Made by a program: the position numbers and the translations under genes. From Neomoorella carbonis (GTDB lineage: Bacteria > Bacillota > DSM-521 > Neomoorellales > Neomoorellaceae): DNA of 64,000 nt. Location: assembly GCF_045278715.1 (NCBI RefSeq), contig NZ_CP136420.1, forward strand, positions 1,550,001-1,614,000. The letters are read 5' to 3'. Of the stretch, positions 16,830 to 24,403 are shown one piece after another. How positions within the stretch are numbered: position 1 is the first letter of the stretch; each line of letters starts with the position of its first letter. The notes under the pieces are model-generated. The model was not told the DNA's origin. It was given only the letters and a program-made list of their open reading frames with translations, and searched no databases.

Positions 16830-17970
16830 CCCGCAACACCTCTACCAGTTCCCGCACTGCCGCCAGAGTAGCCTCGATTTCGGCCGGAGTATTAAAGTAA
16901 CCCGGACTCAGCCGCAAGGTACCTGTCGCCAGGGTACCGATGGTCTGGTGGGCCAGGGGGGCGCAGTGGAGTCCCGAACGGGTTACAATTTCATAATGAT
17001 CGGCCAGCCAGGCGCTGGCCTCCCCTGCCGCGATACCACGGATATTGATTGATACCACCGGCACCCGCTTTTCCGCTGCAGGGCCGTAAACAGTCACTTC
17101 CGGCATTTGCCGCAAGCCTTCTAAAAGCATGGCCGTCAGCACCAGGGTATGCCGGCGGATCTCATCCAGCCCGGTTTCCTGGATAAATTTTACCCCCGAT
17201 CCCAGGGCGGCAATGGCCGGAGCATTAATGGTGCCGCTTTCATATTTATCCGGCATTATTTCCGGCTGGTTAAACAACTCTGAGCTGCTTCCCGTACCGC
17301 CATAAATGAGAGGCCTGATGGCATCCGGATAGCGGATATAAAGGCCGCCGGTTCCGGGAGGGCCCATGAGCCCCTTATGTCCGGTAAAGGCCAGCAGGGT
17401 AATCCCGGCTGTTTCGACATCGATAGGAATTTCCCCAGCCGTCTGGGCCGTATCCACCAGGTACTGGAGGTGGTGACGGCGGGCGATCTCGCCTACCTCA
17501 AAAATTGGCATAATGGTACCGGTTACATTGGAGGCATGGGTAAGGCAGATCAGCCTGGTACGAGGTTCAATAGCTTTTTCTACCGCCCTGGGATCCAGGG
17601 TGCCGTCGGCGGCACAGTTGACGATGGTAAAATCTACGCCTCTGTTTTTCAGGGCATATAAAGGACGGACCACAGCGTTATGCTCCATACTGCTGATAAC
17701 GACATGATCGCCCGGTTCCAGTAATCCCTGTAGGGCCAGGTTCAAGGCCTCAGTAGCATTAGCAGTAAAAATTAAGTTTTCCGGTTCCCGGATGTTGAAA
17801 AAGGAAGCCAGTAGTTCCCGTGTTTCCAGGACGGCCAGGCCGGCGTTCAGTGACCCTTTATCGGCACCACGGTTGACGCTGCCGCTCAGCTGCCGCAACC
17901 GGGTATCAGCCGTCTGGTAGACGGCTTCCGGCTTGGGCCAGGAGGTAGCGGCATTGTTCAGGTAAATCAT
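16822..17970 (-). CDS. Cysteine desulfurase-like aminotransferase class V
   Basis: The 382-residue protein is a PLP enzyme of the cysteine desulfurase-like subfamily (TIGR01977 type). It begins MIYLNNAATSWPKP, has the PLP lysine in FTGHKGLMGPPGTGGL, and a possible catalytic Cys in SGLHCAPLAHQTIG. It differs from IscS/NifS in that motif and probably serves a dedicated S or Se carrier, most likely the DUF3343 protein encoded directly downstream. No strong ribosome site lies just before the ATG, and the leader contains two GC-rich hairpins. Confidence 0.88.
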   Translation of the reverse strand: MIYLNNAATSWPKPEAVYQTADTRLRQLSGSVNRGADKGSLNAGLAVLETRELLASFFNIREPENLIFTANATEALNLALQGLLEPGDHVVISSMEHNAVVRPLYALKNRGVDFTIVNCAADGTLDPRAVEKAIEPRTRLICLTHASNVTGTIMPIFEVGEIARRHHLQYLVDTAQTAGEIPIDVETAGITLLAFTGHKGLMGPPGTGGLYIRYPDAIRPLIYGGTGSSSELFNQPEIMPDKYESGTINAPAIAALGSGVKFIQETGLDEIRRHTLVLTAMLLEGLRQMPEVTVYGPAAEKRVPVVSINIRGIAAGEASAWLADHYEIVTRSGLHCAPLAHQTIGTLATGTLRLSPGYFNTPAEIEATLAAVRELVEVLRDA

Positions 17971-18263
17971 GCGCTAATCTTTGACGCTCCCCGTCCCGGC
18001 TGGAGGCGCCGGGTTATTTTCCCGCAGGAGTTCCCTGCTGTTATATAATATTCTTTTTTTGCACAGGGATACCCTGTATATGTGGTATAACTTTTCGTTA
18101 TAAGTCTTTTCTCTTTGCAAGGTAAGCGTCAAATACAACCCACCTTGGCGCAATAGTGAATTTCACCTTCTCCACTGCATTTCTTTTTATTAAAGAAAAC
18201 TCCTTCCAATTACTAACAACCCTTAACGTTTTATTGGACCAGGCGTAATATTACACTTGACAA
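17971..18263. other. Intergenic region with structured leader
   Basis: Reading toward the desulfurase-like gene, two small hairpins occur in the leader: GCAGG/CCTGC and CCCGGC/GCCGGG. They follow a TATTATATAA stretch that could be a -10 region. I do not recognise a known riboswitch class. The rest is AT-rich and featureless. Confidence 0.35.
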
Positions 18264-18298
18264 AATAAAAAACACCCGGCAGGTTTCACTACCAGGTG
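18264..18298 (-). terminator. Terminator after the MNT gene
   Basis: On the minus strand CACCTGG and CCGGGTG pair and are followed by TTTTTTATTTTG, right after the MNT stop codon. Confidence 0.7.
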
Positions 18299-18300
18299 CA

Positions 18301-18621
18301 TTACAATATTACTTTTCCTTTGCTTATGATTTCATCATGCAGGAACTCCCCCTGCTTGGCATTACGGTATTGTTCAAGGGAATACGGGCGGGGAGACAGG
18401 TCGTAATCAATTTGTTCCGCCAGCTTCTTTAGCATAATGGTTTCCTCTATCCTGTCTTTCCCCAAGTCAGGACTAATAATGGCGACATCGATATCGCTGT
18501 CTTCGCCGGCGCGGCCCTCTGCATAAGAGCCAAAAAGGATGGCGGTAGCGACGTTAATCTTGCTTTTTCTGAGTAATTTTACATACTCTTTTACCGTCAA
18601 TTCAACTTGCTTGCCAGCCAT
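18301..18621 (-). CDS. MNT-type nucleotidyltransferase (antitoxin-like)
   Basis: This 106-residue protein has the minimal nucleotidyltransferase motif GS-x10-D-x-D (FGSYAEGRAGEDSDIDVAI). Such proteins act as antitoxins in MNT/HEPN pairs, in the best-studied cases by AMPylating the HEPN partner. The start overlaps the 3' end of the HEPN gene by 25 bases behind a GGAGGAAG site. The enzyme core looks intact; the partner may not be. Confidence 0.85.
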   Translation of the reverse strand: MAGKQVELTVKEYVKLLRKSKINVATAILFGSYAEGRAGEDSDIDVAIISPDLGKDRIEETIMLKKLAEQIDYDLSPRPYSLEQYRNAKQGEFLHDEIISKGKVIL

Positions 18622-18926
18622 TGAAACACTTCCTCCGCCTTTTTAATAATGTCCCGAGTATGTTCTTCTGTGCATTTGGCGCTTAATTCGGCCTTTTCTT
18701 CGGGGTATCGAGCTTCGATATAATATACCGTTAATCGTCGCAAATAATCGATCAGGTCGTTATCGCATTCCTCAAGAAGGCCGGCAGCTTTCGCAAGAGC
18801 TACAAGGTCATGTTTGCGCGGCGGTACTTTCTCATACCACTCATAATATACAGCTTTAAATGCTTTCTCAAGGGCTTGTTGACATAGGAATATTGCCCAT
18901 AACAGCTTTTTCCACTCCAAAAACAT
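18597..18926 (-). CDS. HEPN-domain protein, apparently short at the N-terminus
   Basis: The product carries the HEPN core: FLCQQALEKAFKAVYYEW near the start and YYIEARYPEE in the last third. In typical HEPN proteins about 20 more residues (first helix) come between the N-terminal Trp and the QQA-EK motif; here EWKK joins LLWAIFLCQQ directly. The ATG at 18926 has no ribosome site. This looks like an N-terminal internal deletion or a new start after loss of the original 5' end. It precedes its MNT partner as in ordinary toxin-antitoxin operons. Confidence 0.65.
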   Translation of the reverse strand: MFLEWKKLLWAIFLCQQALEKAFKAVYYEWYEKVPPRKHDLVALAKAAGLLEECDNDLIDYLRRLTVYYIEARYPEEKAELSAKCTEEHTRDIIKKAEEVFQWLASKLN

Positions 18927-19120
18927 GGTACCATATGTTATCGCAAAAATCAATCAAACAATGACCAGTTTCTTTAATTCTGCCGCCAGCATTCTTTTGC
19001 CCCTGGCAACTTCTCTGTTTGTTTTCTGAGCAGCCGCCCCGGTTGCTGTGACCGCTGAACAGCATATATTTCCCGTTTCTTTTGTCCTTGGCATCAATAT
19101 GGGCTACCAATATTTCGATA

Positions 19121-19164
19121 TAAAAAGCCTCGCATAGAAAGTTTTGGCTCTCTATGCGAGGCTT
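19121..19164 (-). terminator. Terminator after the OYE-family gene
   Basis: A perfect 14-bp stem (AAGCCTCGCATAGA with its complement) surrounds a 12-base loop and is followed on the minus strand by TTTTTA, 20 bases after the stop of the flavoenzyme gene. Confidence 0.85.
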
Positions 19165-19183
19165 AAAATTGCCTGATCAGAGA

Positions 19184-21139
19184 CTACACTTGCAAGGCCG
19201 CCTGGAATCCGCTGGAAACAGCATCGATAATTTTGCCTACATTCCCAGCGTCTCCAATCACCCTTACAGGAATACCTTTATCCTCTAAAGCTTTTTTAAG
19301 TTCTTTTCCTACAGGTGACTGTCCGACAGCTAATACAACTTTATGGCACCGTATAAAGTCCTGTTTCCCTTCTTTACCAATCACCGCTACCCCTTCAGGA
19401 GTGATCTCCGAAACCATATTGCTTGTCCTTATTTTGATACCAAGCTTGGTGAGTTGCTGCATTGTATCAAAGCGGCTGATTGGCTCCATATCTATAGCTA
19501 CCTCGGGTAACATTTCAACCACAGTAACTTTGAGCCCTTTTTCAGCCAGATAATGAGCGGTTTCACAACCTACTAATCCCCCACCAACGACAACAACTTC
19601 ATCATCTTTTTCGAAAGATACCTTCCCGGCAAGCACATCCCAGGCCTGGACGACAGACGTACTTTCACTCTCCGTACCTTTAATCCTCGGTACTATAGGT
19701 TCAGCCCCCGTAGCAAGGATCACATAGTCCGGGGATTGCGCTGCAATAGTCTCAGCATCGGCAGCAACACCGCTTCTGACTTCTACGCCAGCCCTTGAAA
19801 GCTCCGCCTCAAGCCAATCACGGAACCAGCCAATTTTTGCTTTGCCTGGCGCCGCCGAAGCAATCCCCAGCTGGCCTCCCAGCTGTTGCTTTTTCTCATA
19901 GAGTGTGACCTGGTGACCTCGTTTGGCTGCCGTAATAGCTGCCTGCATGCCTGCCGGGCCTCCACCGACAACTACCACTCTCTTCTTTACAGGAGCGTGC
20001 TTAATTTCGCTGTATACGCCCTCATGGCCCGTCACTGGGTTAACCGTACAACGGAGGCGGAGATTATGGAACACACGACCGCCTATGCACCCAATGTTGC
20101 AAGAAATACACTTTCGTATCTCATTGTGCCGTCCCTCTTTAGCTTTCTGAGGCCATTCCGGATCAGCGATCAAGCCACGACCAATAGCTACAAAATCTGC
20201 TCGTCCTTCAGCAATGATTTTTTCAGCAAACTCCGGTTCACGAATCACGCCCACTGTAATTACCGGGATACTGACTACCTTCTTGATTTCTTCTGCCAGA
20301 TATACACGCCATCCCTGTTCGAACCTCGAAGTCTCCAGAAGTGTAGGCATCGACTCATAGATGCCCGAACTCACATGTAGTACATGGACGCCTGCATCCT
20401 CTAGCATCTTGGCTATTTGTTTGCCCTCTTCTAAAGTATTGCCGTCCTCGACAAATTCGTCAGCACTGAAACGGAAACTGATCGGATAGTCGTCTCCCAC
20501 AGCTTCCTTAATCCTTCTGATTATCTCCAATGGGAAACGCATCCTTCTCTCGAAGCTACCGCCATATCTATCGACCCGGCGATTCGTCCGCGGCGACATG
20601 AACTGTCCGATAAGATACCCATGGGCGCCATGCAGTTCTATTCCGTCAAACATCGCCCCTTTAGCTCGCACAGCCGTATTAACGAATTTCTGGATTAACG
20701 CTTCGATTTCGTTGATTGTCAGCTCCCGCGGTTGAGTACCGAGAAATGAACAAGGAACTGGCGACGGAGCTACGGGTTGAAGCCCCTCTGTTATACCAGG
20801 GGTGGTTTGACGGCCGGCATGGTGTATCTGCATAAAGATTTTAGCGCCATAGTTGTGGACAGCTTCCGCCAGCTCAAAAAATCCGGCCATGTACTTGTCG
20901 TCATCGAGGCGCAACTGACAAGCAACATTTTTGCCGCAGGGGTAATCTACCTGAACGTTTTCCAGGATTATAAGTCCTGCCCCGCCCTTCGCACGTGCTA
21001 CGTAATAGTCAATAAGCCTCTGGCTTACCGATCCGTCCTCATTGGCAAGATTTGTCGCCATCGGTGGCATGACAATGCGGTTCCGGATAACCAAGTTTCC
21101 TATTTGACCTTCCGAAAAAAGGTTTGGAAAGTGTTGCAT
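19184..21139 (-). CDS. Enoate/2,4-dienoyl-CoA reductase-like flavin-iron-sulfur enzyme
   Basis: The 651-residue protein joins an Old Yellow Enzyme barrel (residues 1 to about 340, with HGAHGYLIGQF and the substrate His) to a [4Fe-4S] segment (CISCNIGC...RCTVNP) and FAD/NAD(P) domains (VVVGGGPAGMQAA and VVVGGGLVGCETA). Relatives reduce C=C bonds of enoates, dienoyl-CoAs or bile-acid intermediates with NAD(P)H. The substrate cannot be told from sequence. GGTGGGAG precedes the ATG. A cobalamin riboswitch and terminator lie upstream on the same strand, with a possible transposon relic in between. Confidence 0.9.
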   Translation of the reverse strand: MQHFPNLFSEGQIGNLVIRNRIVMPPMATNLANEDGSVSQRLIDYYVARAKGGAGLIILENVQVDYPCGKNVACQLRLDDDKYMAGFFELAEAVHNYGAKIFMQIHHAGRQTTPGITEGLQPVAPSPVPCSFLGTQPRELTINEIEALIQKFVNTAVRAKGAMFDGIELHGAHGYLIGQFMSPRTNRRVDRYGGSFERRMRFPLEIIRRIKEAVGDDYPISFRFSADEFVEDGNTLEEGKQIAKMLEDAGVHVLHVSSGIYESMPTLLETSRFEQGWRVYLAEEIKKVVSIPVITVGVIREPEFAEKIIAEGRADFVAIGRGLIADPEWPQKAKEGRHNEIRKCISCNIGCIGGRVFHNLRLRCTVNPVTGHEGVYSEIKHAPVKKRVVVVGGGPAGMQAAITAAKRGHQVTLYEKKQQLGGQLGIASAAPGKAKIGWFRDWLEAELSRAGVEVRSGVAADAETIAAQSPDYVILATGAEPIVPRIKGTESESTSVVQAWDVLAGKVSFEKDDEVVVVGGGLVGCETAHYLAEKGLKVTVVEMLPEVAIDMEPISRFDTMQQLTKLGIKIRTSNMVSEITPEGVAVIGKEGKQDFIRCHKVVLAVGQSPVGKELKKALEDKGIPVRVIGDAGNVGKIIDAVSSGFQAALQV

Positions 21140-21242
21140 ATTACTCCCACCCTGTTTTGTGATTGTTACTACTATCTACTATAACTTACGATAGACATCA
21201 TTGTCAACCTTTGTCCCGTTTTATGTTACCGGACTGTGATCT

Positions 21243-21275
21243 TGTCATCCTGCAAGCGGACTGAGAAAATGTCAC
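21243..21275. repeat. Possible transposon-end relic (copy A)
   Basis: TGTCATCCTG followed by CAAGCGGACTGAGA and AAATGTCAC. The first 24 bases match the segment at 26800-26824 at 21 positions, and GAGAAAATGTCAC recurs inverted near 30880. These look like scattered ends of one insertion-sequence family without the element. The similarity is short, so the call is tentative. Confidence 0.35.
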
Positions 21276-21300
21276 TTTGGAGGGCCGCTCTGTCCTGAAG

Positions 21301-21333
21301 CAAAAACCCCAACCACGCCTGCGTAGCTGGGGT
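21301..21333 (-). terminator. Terminator behind the cobalamin riboswitch
   Basis: On the minus strand CCCCAGCTACGC and GCGTGGTTGGGG form a stem with a short loop, followed by TTTTTG. It lies about 30 bases past the aptamer and is probably the off-state platform of the riboswitch. Confidence 0.75.
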
Positions 21334-21359
21334 ATATTCGTCCTTACCTCACCTTCACC

Positions 21360-21530
21360 ATGGCCGTGGTTTAACGGTGAAATCCCACGGGCAGGTCTCC
21401 TGGCTCGGGTTCAACGCTCTCCCACGCCTTCCCGGGTTTAAACCCCAGTGGCTCCTTTAGCAGGTACTCCCCCTCACAGTGGCGGCACCGCGCCGGACTT
21501 GCACCGGCTTCCCCGGCACCCGTGCGCGTC
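21360..21530 (-). promoter_or_regulatory. Cobalamin riboswitch
   Basis: The minus strand carries the conserved elements in order: GCCGGGGAAGCCGGTGCAAG, TCCGGCGCGGTGCCGCCACT, GTGAGGGGGAG, GCCACTGG, GGGAAGGC and the B12 box GAGCCAGGAGACCTGCC. This is a complete class-I adenosylcobalamin-type aptamer of normal length. A terminator follows. The next gene on the strand, 220 bases on, is the OYE-family flavoenzyme, an unusual target for B12 control. Confidence 0.92.
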
Positions 21531-21678
21531 GTTTTCTGGTAATTAAGGGTTCCAGGAGATTTTCCAGGCCTTTAAAAAAGAATGCATTCCCGCTACACAC
21601 CGCGGAGGCCTTTGCCGGGGTATGCCGTAAATCCAGTCCAGTAAATTACGCAACAAGGGAAAGAAACCACGGACCGGC

Positions 21679-21710
21679 AAAAAGCCCTGCCACAAAGGCA
21701 GGGCTTTTTG
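21679..21710 (-). terminator. Terminator after the copper-amine-oxidase-domain gene
   Basis: AAAAAGCCCTGCC and GGCAGGGCTTTTT form a perfect hairpin with T-runs on both strands. It ends transcription of the gene that stops at 21793. Confidence 0.85.
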
Positions 21711-21792
21711 CTGCCGCCCCAGGCGGCAGGTACAGAGGAGGTCGTAATGGCTGGTCCAGGATGGAAGGATGAACTGTCGCCCCGGTGTTACT

Positions 21793-22620
21793 TTATGTAG
21801 TCGCCGGGGTAGAGCTGGTACCGGTACTGGTGCCGGCAGGGGCTTCTGGTGTTGTCGGCGCGGTGCTGACCGGCGTTTCAGGTGTTGTGGTGCTGGTACT
21901 TTCTTCAATTTCGATGTCGCCACTGTTTTCATCGTAATTTACTTTATCTTTAAAGACCTCGCCCAGGAACCTTAAGGGCACGAAAGTACGGTTGCTAATT
22001 AAGAGAGCCGGAACATCTAAATTTATTTTCGTGCCATTAACGGTTACTTCCGCGCTGCCAGGGATAAGTACTACGGTAATGCCATTTTTGGTTATAGTCA
22101 CGGCATTTGTTGCCTCATCCCAGTTAACAGTTGCACCCAGGCCTTCCGTAACCGCCCTGACAGGAATAAGGGTCCGGCCGTCTTTAATCACCGGCGCTAC
22201 ATCAAACTTAATCTCCTTCTTCTTAACCCGGATGCGGCCCTGGAATTTTTCCAATCCGGTATTTTGGACTTCTTCCCTTACCTGGATTTCTTCCCTTTGC
22301 CGCACTTCTTTTTCCAGTTGTTGCTCAGAATGGTGAGAATCATTTTCCGGGGATTCTCCCTGGGCTTCCCGTTCCTGTTCGTTTAACTCTTTTTCTTCGT
22401 CAATTTTTGCCTCTTCTTGTTCTTCCCTTTCCTGATCTTTCAACCCATCTTCTAGTTTACTATCTTTTTCATGATCATTCCCCGTTTCCAACGCCGTCAT
22501 ATACTTATACTTACCGGCCCCATGGTCACTTTTACCATTCCCCGGCCGGGCATAAGCTATCCCCCCCGGTAGGAGCAGGCTGACTATGGCCAGCATACTG
22601 ATTAATTTTTTGTAATTCAT
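21793..22620 (-). CDS. Secreted protein with copper amine oxidase N-terminal-like domain
   Basis: This 275-residue protein has a signal peptide (hydrophobic residues about 6-25), a highly charged Glu/Lys/Gln-rich coil (about 45-130), a copper amine oxidase N-terminal-like domain (about 130-235: DGRTLIPVRAVTEGLGATVNWDE region and FVPLRFLGEVF), and a Thr/Pro/Ala-rich tail. Such domains are common in exported surface proteins of Clostridia. A GGGGG site supports ATG 22620. It is preceded by a c-di-GMP riboswitch and a sigma-D-type promoter, so expression should follow motility and c-di-GMP state. Confidence 0.85.
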   Translation of the reverse strand: MNYKKLISMLAIVSLLLPGGIAYARPGNGKSDHGAGKYKYMTALETGNDHEKDSKLEDGLKDQEREEQEEAKIDEEKELNEQEREAQGESPENDSHHSEQQLEKEVRQREEIQVREEVQNTGLEKFQGRIRVKKKEIKFDVAPVIKDGRTLIPVRAVTEGLGATVNWDEATNAVTITKNGITVVLIPGSAEVTVNGTKINLDVPALLISNRTFVPLRFLGEVFKDKVNYDENSGDIEIEESTSTTTPETPVSTAPTTPEAPAGTSTGTSSTPATT

Positions 22621-22699
22621 CTGCATACCCCCTATAAAATTTTAGGACAACCCGCAAAAACCGGAGTCGCCCCTAATTGCCAGCACCTTTCCAATTGGC

Positions 22700-22792
22700 C
22701 TATCCGGCAACCCGGCTGCCATGGCCTGTTAAGGCTTTAGGCCCGTGGTTTTGCGCCCCCGCCTTTCGGTCGGGTTCGCCTTTTGCGGTTCT
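22700..22792 (-). promoter_or_regulatory. Cyclic-di-GMP-I (GEMM) riboswitch upstream of surface-protein gene
   Basis: The minus strand reads CCGCAAAAGGCGAACC, CGAAAGGCGGGGGCGCAAA, CCACGGGCCTAAAGCC and ATGGCAGCCGGGTTGCCGG. These are the GEMM-I hallmarks: the GAAA tetraloop, GGGCCTAA and the AGCCGGGT receptor strand. A long hairpin (TCCGG at 22703 with CCGGA at 22661) followed by TTTTT overlaps the aptamer 3' end and could be the terminator platform. The leader ends about 80 bases before the gene. Confidence 0.93.
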
Positions 22793-22801
22793 CTAAAATA
22801 T

Positions 22802-22828
22802 TTATCGGCACCTTTATTAATTTTTTGA
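22802..22828 (-). promoter_or_regulatory. Sigma-D (sigma-28)-type promoter
   Basis: On the minus strand a perfect GCCGATAA -10 element is preceded, 15 bases upstream, by TCAA (consensus TAAA). The predicted start is about ten bases before the GEMM aptamer, exactly where a riboswitch transcript should begin. This places the surface-protein gene in the flagellar sigma regulon. Confidence 0.7.
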
Positions 22829-22918
22829 CTGTCAGTTGGCAGATTAATTGTCAATAAGCCAGCAAGGTCACCGGTCGACATATTATAACCTAAACTAAAA
22901 ATTATTTATAAAACTCCA

Positions 22919-22947
22919 TGGGCAAATCGAGTAAAAAGGGGTATAAT
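22919..22947 (+). promoter_or_regulatory. Sigma-A promoter of the hypothetical-GGDEF pair
   Basis: TGGGCA and a perfect TATAAT lie 17 bases apart, about 40 bases before the TTG start of the first gene. It fires divergently from the sigma-D promoter. Confidence 0.55.
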
Positions 22948-22987
22948 ATAATATGTGTTTTTGGGGAAGGAAGGGGGATATCTTTAT

Positions 22988-23353
22988 TTGACACTCCAGG
23001 AAACGTCCCGCTCGCCGGAACCCCAGCGGAAAGCCGATATTACCATAAAATTATCGGAATTTGAAATCCCTCCCATGCAGGACATCTTACTTGTCGGTAA
23101 AAGAGCCCCTATCGGTCCCGAAGCCGTCAGGCGGATGGTTGATGCGGTTTCGCCGGAACAGTACGAGATAGTTCGCCTCAACCATGAAGTTTTTGAGGCA
23201 GTGGTAGTAAAAAAATCTCTTTTAAGGCTCCTACCCAAAGAAAAGCTTTTACCGGTTGTAATCGATGAAGGAAACCGTATCGCCGACGACAAGATGGTGA
23301 TTAAAGCCCAGATAAATATTACCATCCAGATCAGCAGGACGGTGGAATTGTAG
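22988..23353 (+). CDS. Uncharacterised protein coupled to the GGDEF gene
   Basis: About 121 residues, soluble, with no family I recognise. It is mostly beta-strand/alpha mixed, with segments ILLVGKRAPIGPEAVRRMVD and VVIDEGNRIADDKMVI. The frame opens at GTG 22955, close to the promoter. The GGAAGGGGG site fits the TTG at 22988. Its stop codon TAG shares its last base with the GTG start of the CBS-GGDEF gene, so the two are translationally coupled and probably act together. Confidence 0.7.
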   Translation: MTLQETSRSPEPQRKADITIKLSEFEIPPMQDILLVGKRAPIGPEAVRRMVDAVSPEQYEIVRLNHEVFEAVVVKKSLLRLLPKEKLLPVVIDEGNRIADDKMVIKAQINITIQISRTVEL

Positions 23354-24225
23354 TGCCCACGGTAGAAGGCCTGATAAGCGAGAAGCTTTATACCATCGAC
23401 CCTCTGGCCAGTGTTGGCCGGGCGGCGTCCATCATGGAACGTTATGGGATAGGTAGTCTACCGGTAGTAGAAGATGGAAAGCTGGTAGGCATCATCACTT
23501 CCAGGGATATAATAAGATCGCATCCCAACCGGCTGGTTGCCGACGCCATGACCCGCAAAGTGATCACTGTACCGCCAACAGTTTGCCTCACAGAAGCGCA
23601 AAAATTAATGGCAAAATATCAAATTGAGCGTCTGGTAGTTACCAGGGAAAGTGATATTATAGGCATCGTTACCTTTTCCCAAATTATGTCGGAATTAGGT
23701 AAATATACCGATAACCTCACCGGACTAAATAAAGCCGAAATCTTTTACGAAAAGGCCGTGAAGTTTTTACAAGAAGGCCGGGAGATTGCGATAATCTTCC
23801 TGGACTTAGATAACTTCGGCTTCATTAATAAAGAGTACGGCCATATTTACGGCGACAATGTCCTGCGCCAGACTGCTTTAATCTTAAATAGCTCAATCGA
23901 CAGCAATAAAGACATTTTATGTCGTTATGGCGGGGACGAATTTGCCGCCGTTACTACCAGGCCCCTGGCCGAAGCCGAAAAACTTGCCCGGCAAATGGTC
24001 CTGGCCCTTGCTAATGAAAACTGGCCCGGGAAAATAAAGGTCACCATTTCTGCCGGCGTAGCCGGCGGCCGCTGTTCAGAACTCCGCAGTTCTGGTGAAG
24101 ACAGTAGTTACATAGTCAAATACCTGGTCAATATGGCCAGCCTGGCTTCAACTAGAGCCAAAAAACTGAAAAAGCCGGTAGTAGCTGCGGAGGCAATTGA
24201 GTTTAAAAAAACTGTAGGTATGTAG
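23353..24225 (+). CDS. CBS-pair diguanylate cyclase (GGDEF)
   Basis: The 290-residue cytoplasmic protein has two CBS repeats (about 1-115), which bind adenine nucleotides in other proteins, and a GGDEF domain (about 120-275). The catalytic motif RYGGDEF is intact, as are DNLTGLNK and the metal Asp in FLDLDNFGFIN, so it should make c-di-GMP from GTP. The inhibitory I-site (R-x2-D five residues before GGDEF) reads SNKD, so product inhibition is probably lost. It lies between two genes controlled by c-di-GMP riboswitches. Confidence 0.92.
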   Translation: MPTVEGLISEKLYTIDPLASVGRAASIMERYGIGSLPVVEDGKLVGIITSRDIIRSHPNRLVADAMTRKVITVPPTVCLTEAQKLMAKYQIERLVVTRESDIIGIVTFSQIMSELGKYTDNLTGLNKAEIFYEKAVKFLQEGREIAIIFLDLDNFGFINKEYGHIYGDNVLRQTALILNSSIDSNKDILCRYGGDEFAAVTTRPLAEAEKLARQMVLALANENWPGKIKVTISAGVAGGRCSELRSSGEDSSYIVKYLVNMASLASTRAKKLKKPVVAAEAIEFKKTVGM

Positions 24226-24300
24226 GTATATTGGCCACTTTGGCGGCAATAACCGGCTTACTGTCGCTATGATTTGGATCAACGTCAAATGCCACAGCTC

Positions 24301-24343
24301 TATAAAAACACCACCTGATATCATATGAGATATCAGGTGGTGT
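24301..24343 (-). terminator. Terminator after the chemoreceptor gene
   Basis: A perfect 15-bp stem (ACACCACCTGATATC with its complement) and a 6-base loop are followed on the minus strand by TTTTTATA, 60 bases past the chemoreceptor stop. Confidence 0.85.
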
Positions 24344-24403
24344 GATCCGGCTACAGGTTTGCTCTCTCACGGCTGTCTTCCGCGCCGTAAAACAGGTTGC
24401 CCC

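Noticed and set aside
18868..19110. 80-codon minus-strand frame upstream of the HEPN gene as the missing HEPN N-terminus
   Set aside because: Its sequence shows no HEPN-like first helix, and it overlaps the HEPN core in a different frame.
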